Source: Flavobacterium sp. N3904
Lineage (GTDB): Bacteria; Bacteroidota; Bacteroidia; Flavobacteriales; Flavobacteriaceae
Assembly (NCBI RefSeq): GCF_025947305.1
Contig: NZ_CP110009.1
Location: 4,133,501-4,197,500 of the forward strand
DNA: 64,000 nt
Reading direction: 5' to 3'
Positions 63,227 to 64,000 of the stretch are shown piece by piece. The first letter of the stretch is position 1. Every line of letters starts with the position of its first letter. The notes under the pieces were generated by a model, which was not told the origin of the DNA, made no database searches, and saw nothing but the letters and a program-made list of their open reading frames with translations. The position numbers and the translations under genes are program-made.

Positions 63227-63621
63227 TTTGTTTTAGTTTAAGAATTTAATTGAATGAGGATTTAAACTTTTGCTTATAATTGAAGTTCGGCCTAAGTTAA
63301 AAAACTTCAAATTGAACTTTTCTCATAATCGGAAAGTAAATATAATGGATTTTTACTACACTAGAAATAATACATCAAAAAAACCTATTGCTTGTAGCGT
63401 ACAAAAATATGCTCCGAACAAATCTATTTGATTGTAATTGCGCTTTGAGTAGACCAAAGACTTTACTATTTCTGTAGAATGATATATAAACAATCTTTCG
63501 TAGTGAAAAGCACTGCAAAGGTGACTAGTAGTTTTTTTGACAAAAAGCAACCTCGTTTAAACGAATTTAAACGAGGTTACTTTTATTTGTAGTATAATTT
63601 CAAAGAATCATTAATTGCTTT
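63227..63621. other. Intergenic region with terminator, no gene seen
   Basis: About 395 bp. The only clear signal is a perfect 13-bp stem, AACCTCGTTTAAA with its complement, at 63549-63578, with a T-rich tail on both strands. It ends the DUF4256 gene. A 64-codon open frame at 63356-63550 has no coding character. Confidence 0.7.
63549..63583 (-). terminator. Terminator of the DUF4256 gene
   Basis: A 13-bp perfect stem around CGAA with T-rich sequence after it, 39 bp past the stop. Confidence 0.75.
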
Positions 63622-64000
63622 TTAAACCCTAAGCAATCCACGAAATCCTCTTACCGCATAGTACGAAGATGCACCGTTGTGGTAAATGAACACATTGTTA
63701 TAACGGAAATCAGCAAAGATTGCGCCACCGAGTTTCCGAATCTCGGGAGGTGTTTTCAGCCAGCTCGATGTTTTGGTATCAAAATTTCCAAATTGCTGCA
63801 ATTCCCGATATTGTTCTTCAGTCAGAAGTTCAACACCCATGGCAGTTGCCATATCAATGGCATTATTTTCTGGCTTAAACTCTTTTCTCGAATCTAGCGC
63901 TTCACGATCATAACAAAGGCTTCTGCGGCCTTTTGGCGTTTCTGCCGAACAATCATAAAAAAAGTATTCACCTGTCTTTTCATCAAGGGTAAAAACATCA
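63622..64000 (-). CDS. DUF4256 protein (C-terminal part, cut by window edge)
   Basis: The frame is open to the right edge, so the start lies outside. The visible 125 residues contain DVFTLDEKTGEYFFYDCSAE, RRSLCYDREALDSRKE, AIDMATAMGVELLTEEQYRE, the KTPPEIRKLGGAIFADFRYN stretch and GASSYYAVRGFRGLLRV at the end. These features identify the DUF4256 family, which is conserved and of unknown function. An internal ATG at 63852 is not the start. Confidence 0.9.
   Translation of the reverse strand, partial: DVFTLDEKTGEYFFYDCSAETPKGRRSLCYDREALDSRKEFKPENNAIDMATAMGVELLTEEQYRELQQFGNFDTKTSSWLKTPPEIRKLGGAIFADFRYNNVFIYHNGASSYYAVRGFRGLLRV

Noticed and set aside
63356..63550. 64-codon minus-strand ORF before the DUF4256 terminator
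   Set aside because: No family resemblance and no promoter, and it lies between a divergent start and a terminator; treated as non-coding.

Overview
The window is AT-rich, densely coded DNA that looks like the chromosome of a Flavobacterium or close relative (Bacteroidetes). The evidence is a SusC/SusD outer-membrane pair, two proteins with type IX secretion (T9SS) sorting tails, surface-type lipoproteins, a PUR-family (DUF3276) protein, a long Bacteroidetes-type NusB, and many starts preceded by the Bacteroidetes -7 promoter element TAnnTTTG. I saw no rRNA, tRNA, CRISPR array, transposase or phage gene. The species cannot be told from the sequence alone.

1-14.6 kb is a nutrient (probably glycan) uptake locus, all on the minus strand. 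It holds susC with the start of susD (cut by the left edge), a membrane sensor-regulator (propeller, Y_Y_Y and LuxR-type HTH), and a two-gene unit for a 2267-residue secreted protein built of binding-type modules plus a two-domain surface lipoprotein. A 22-bp element made of two 11-bp direct repeats lies upstream of both susC and the giant gene. It sits at the same distance (163-164 nt) from each predicted -7 box, so the two units probably form one regulon.

15-26 kb holds uvrA, a small unknown gene, an MscS channel and a surface-glycan group (flippase, glycosyltransferase, YfhO). A two-gene nucleotidyltransferase module sits inside that group. 26-34.5 kb is core housekeeping: DUF4834, an outer-membrane protein, a GNAT-like protein, the PUR-family protein, an ABC exporter, leucine-type dehydrogenase, and the nusB-DUF1573-yajC operon. 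34.5-40 kb has a lysine-rich histone-H1-like protein, DUF1801, pepT, an Ala/Lys/Glu coiled-coil secreted protein and an SPFH/flotillin protein with tandem N-terminal repeats.

40-46 kb has a T9SS CotH protein, a KirBac potassium channel, a sirtuin lacking zinc cysteines, a TrmH methyltransferase and an APH-fold kinase. A structured intergenic element containing a terminator follows. 46-52.4 kb has a CarboxypepD_reg protein, a DEAD-box helicase, RdgB, a possible orphan small RNA, an FMN glutamate-synthase-like protein and a NYN-LOTUS protein.

52.4-54.1 kb is the least conserved part: two unknown membrane proteins with repeated 21-bp sequences around one of them. 54-64 kb has an alpha-oxoamine synthase (possibly sphingolipid or sulfonolipid synthesis), a hydrolase-hydrolase-sulfurtransferase operon, CsaA, further alpha/beta hydrolases, a cyclophilin-FKBP fusion, a membrane dipeptidase, an acetyltransferase and a DUF4256 protein cut by the right edge.
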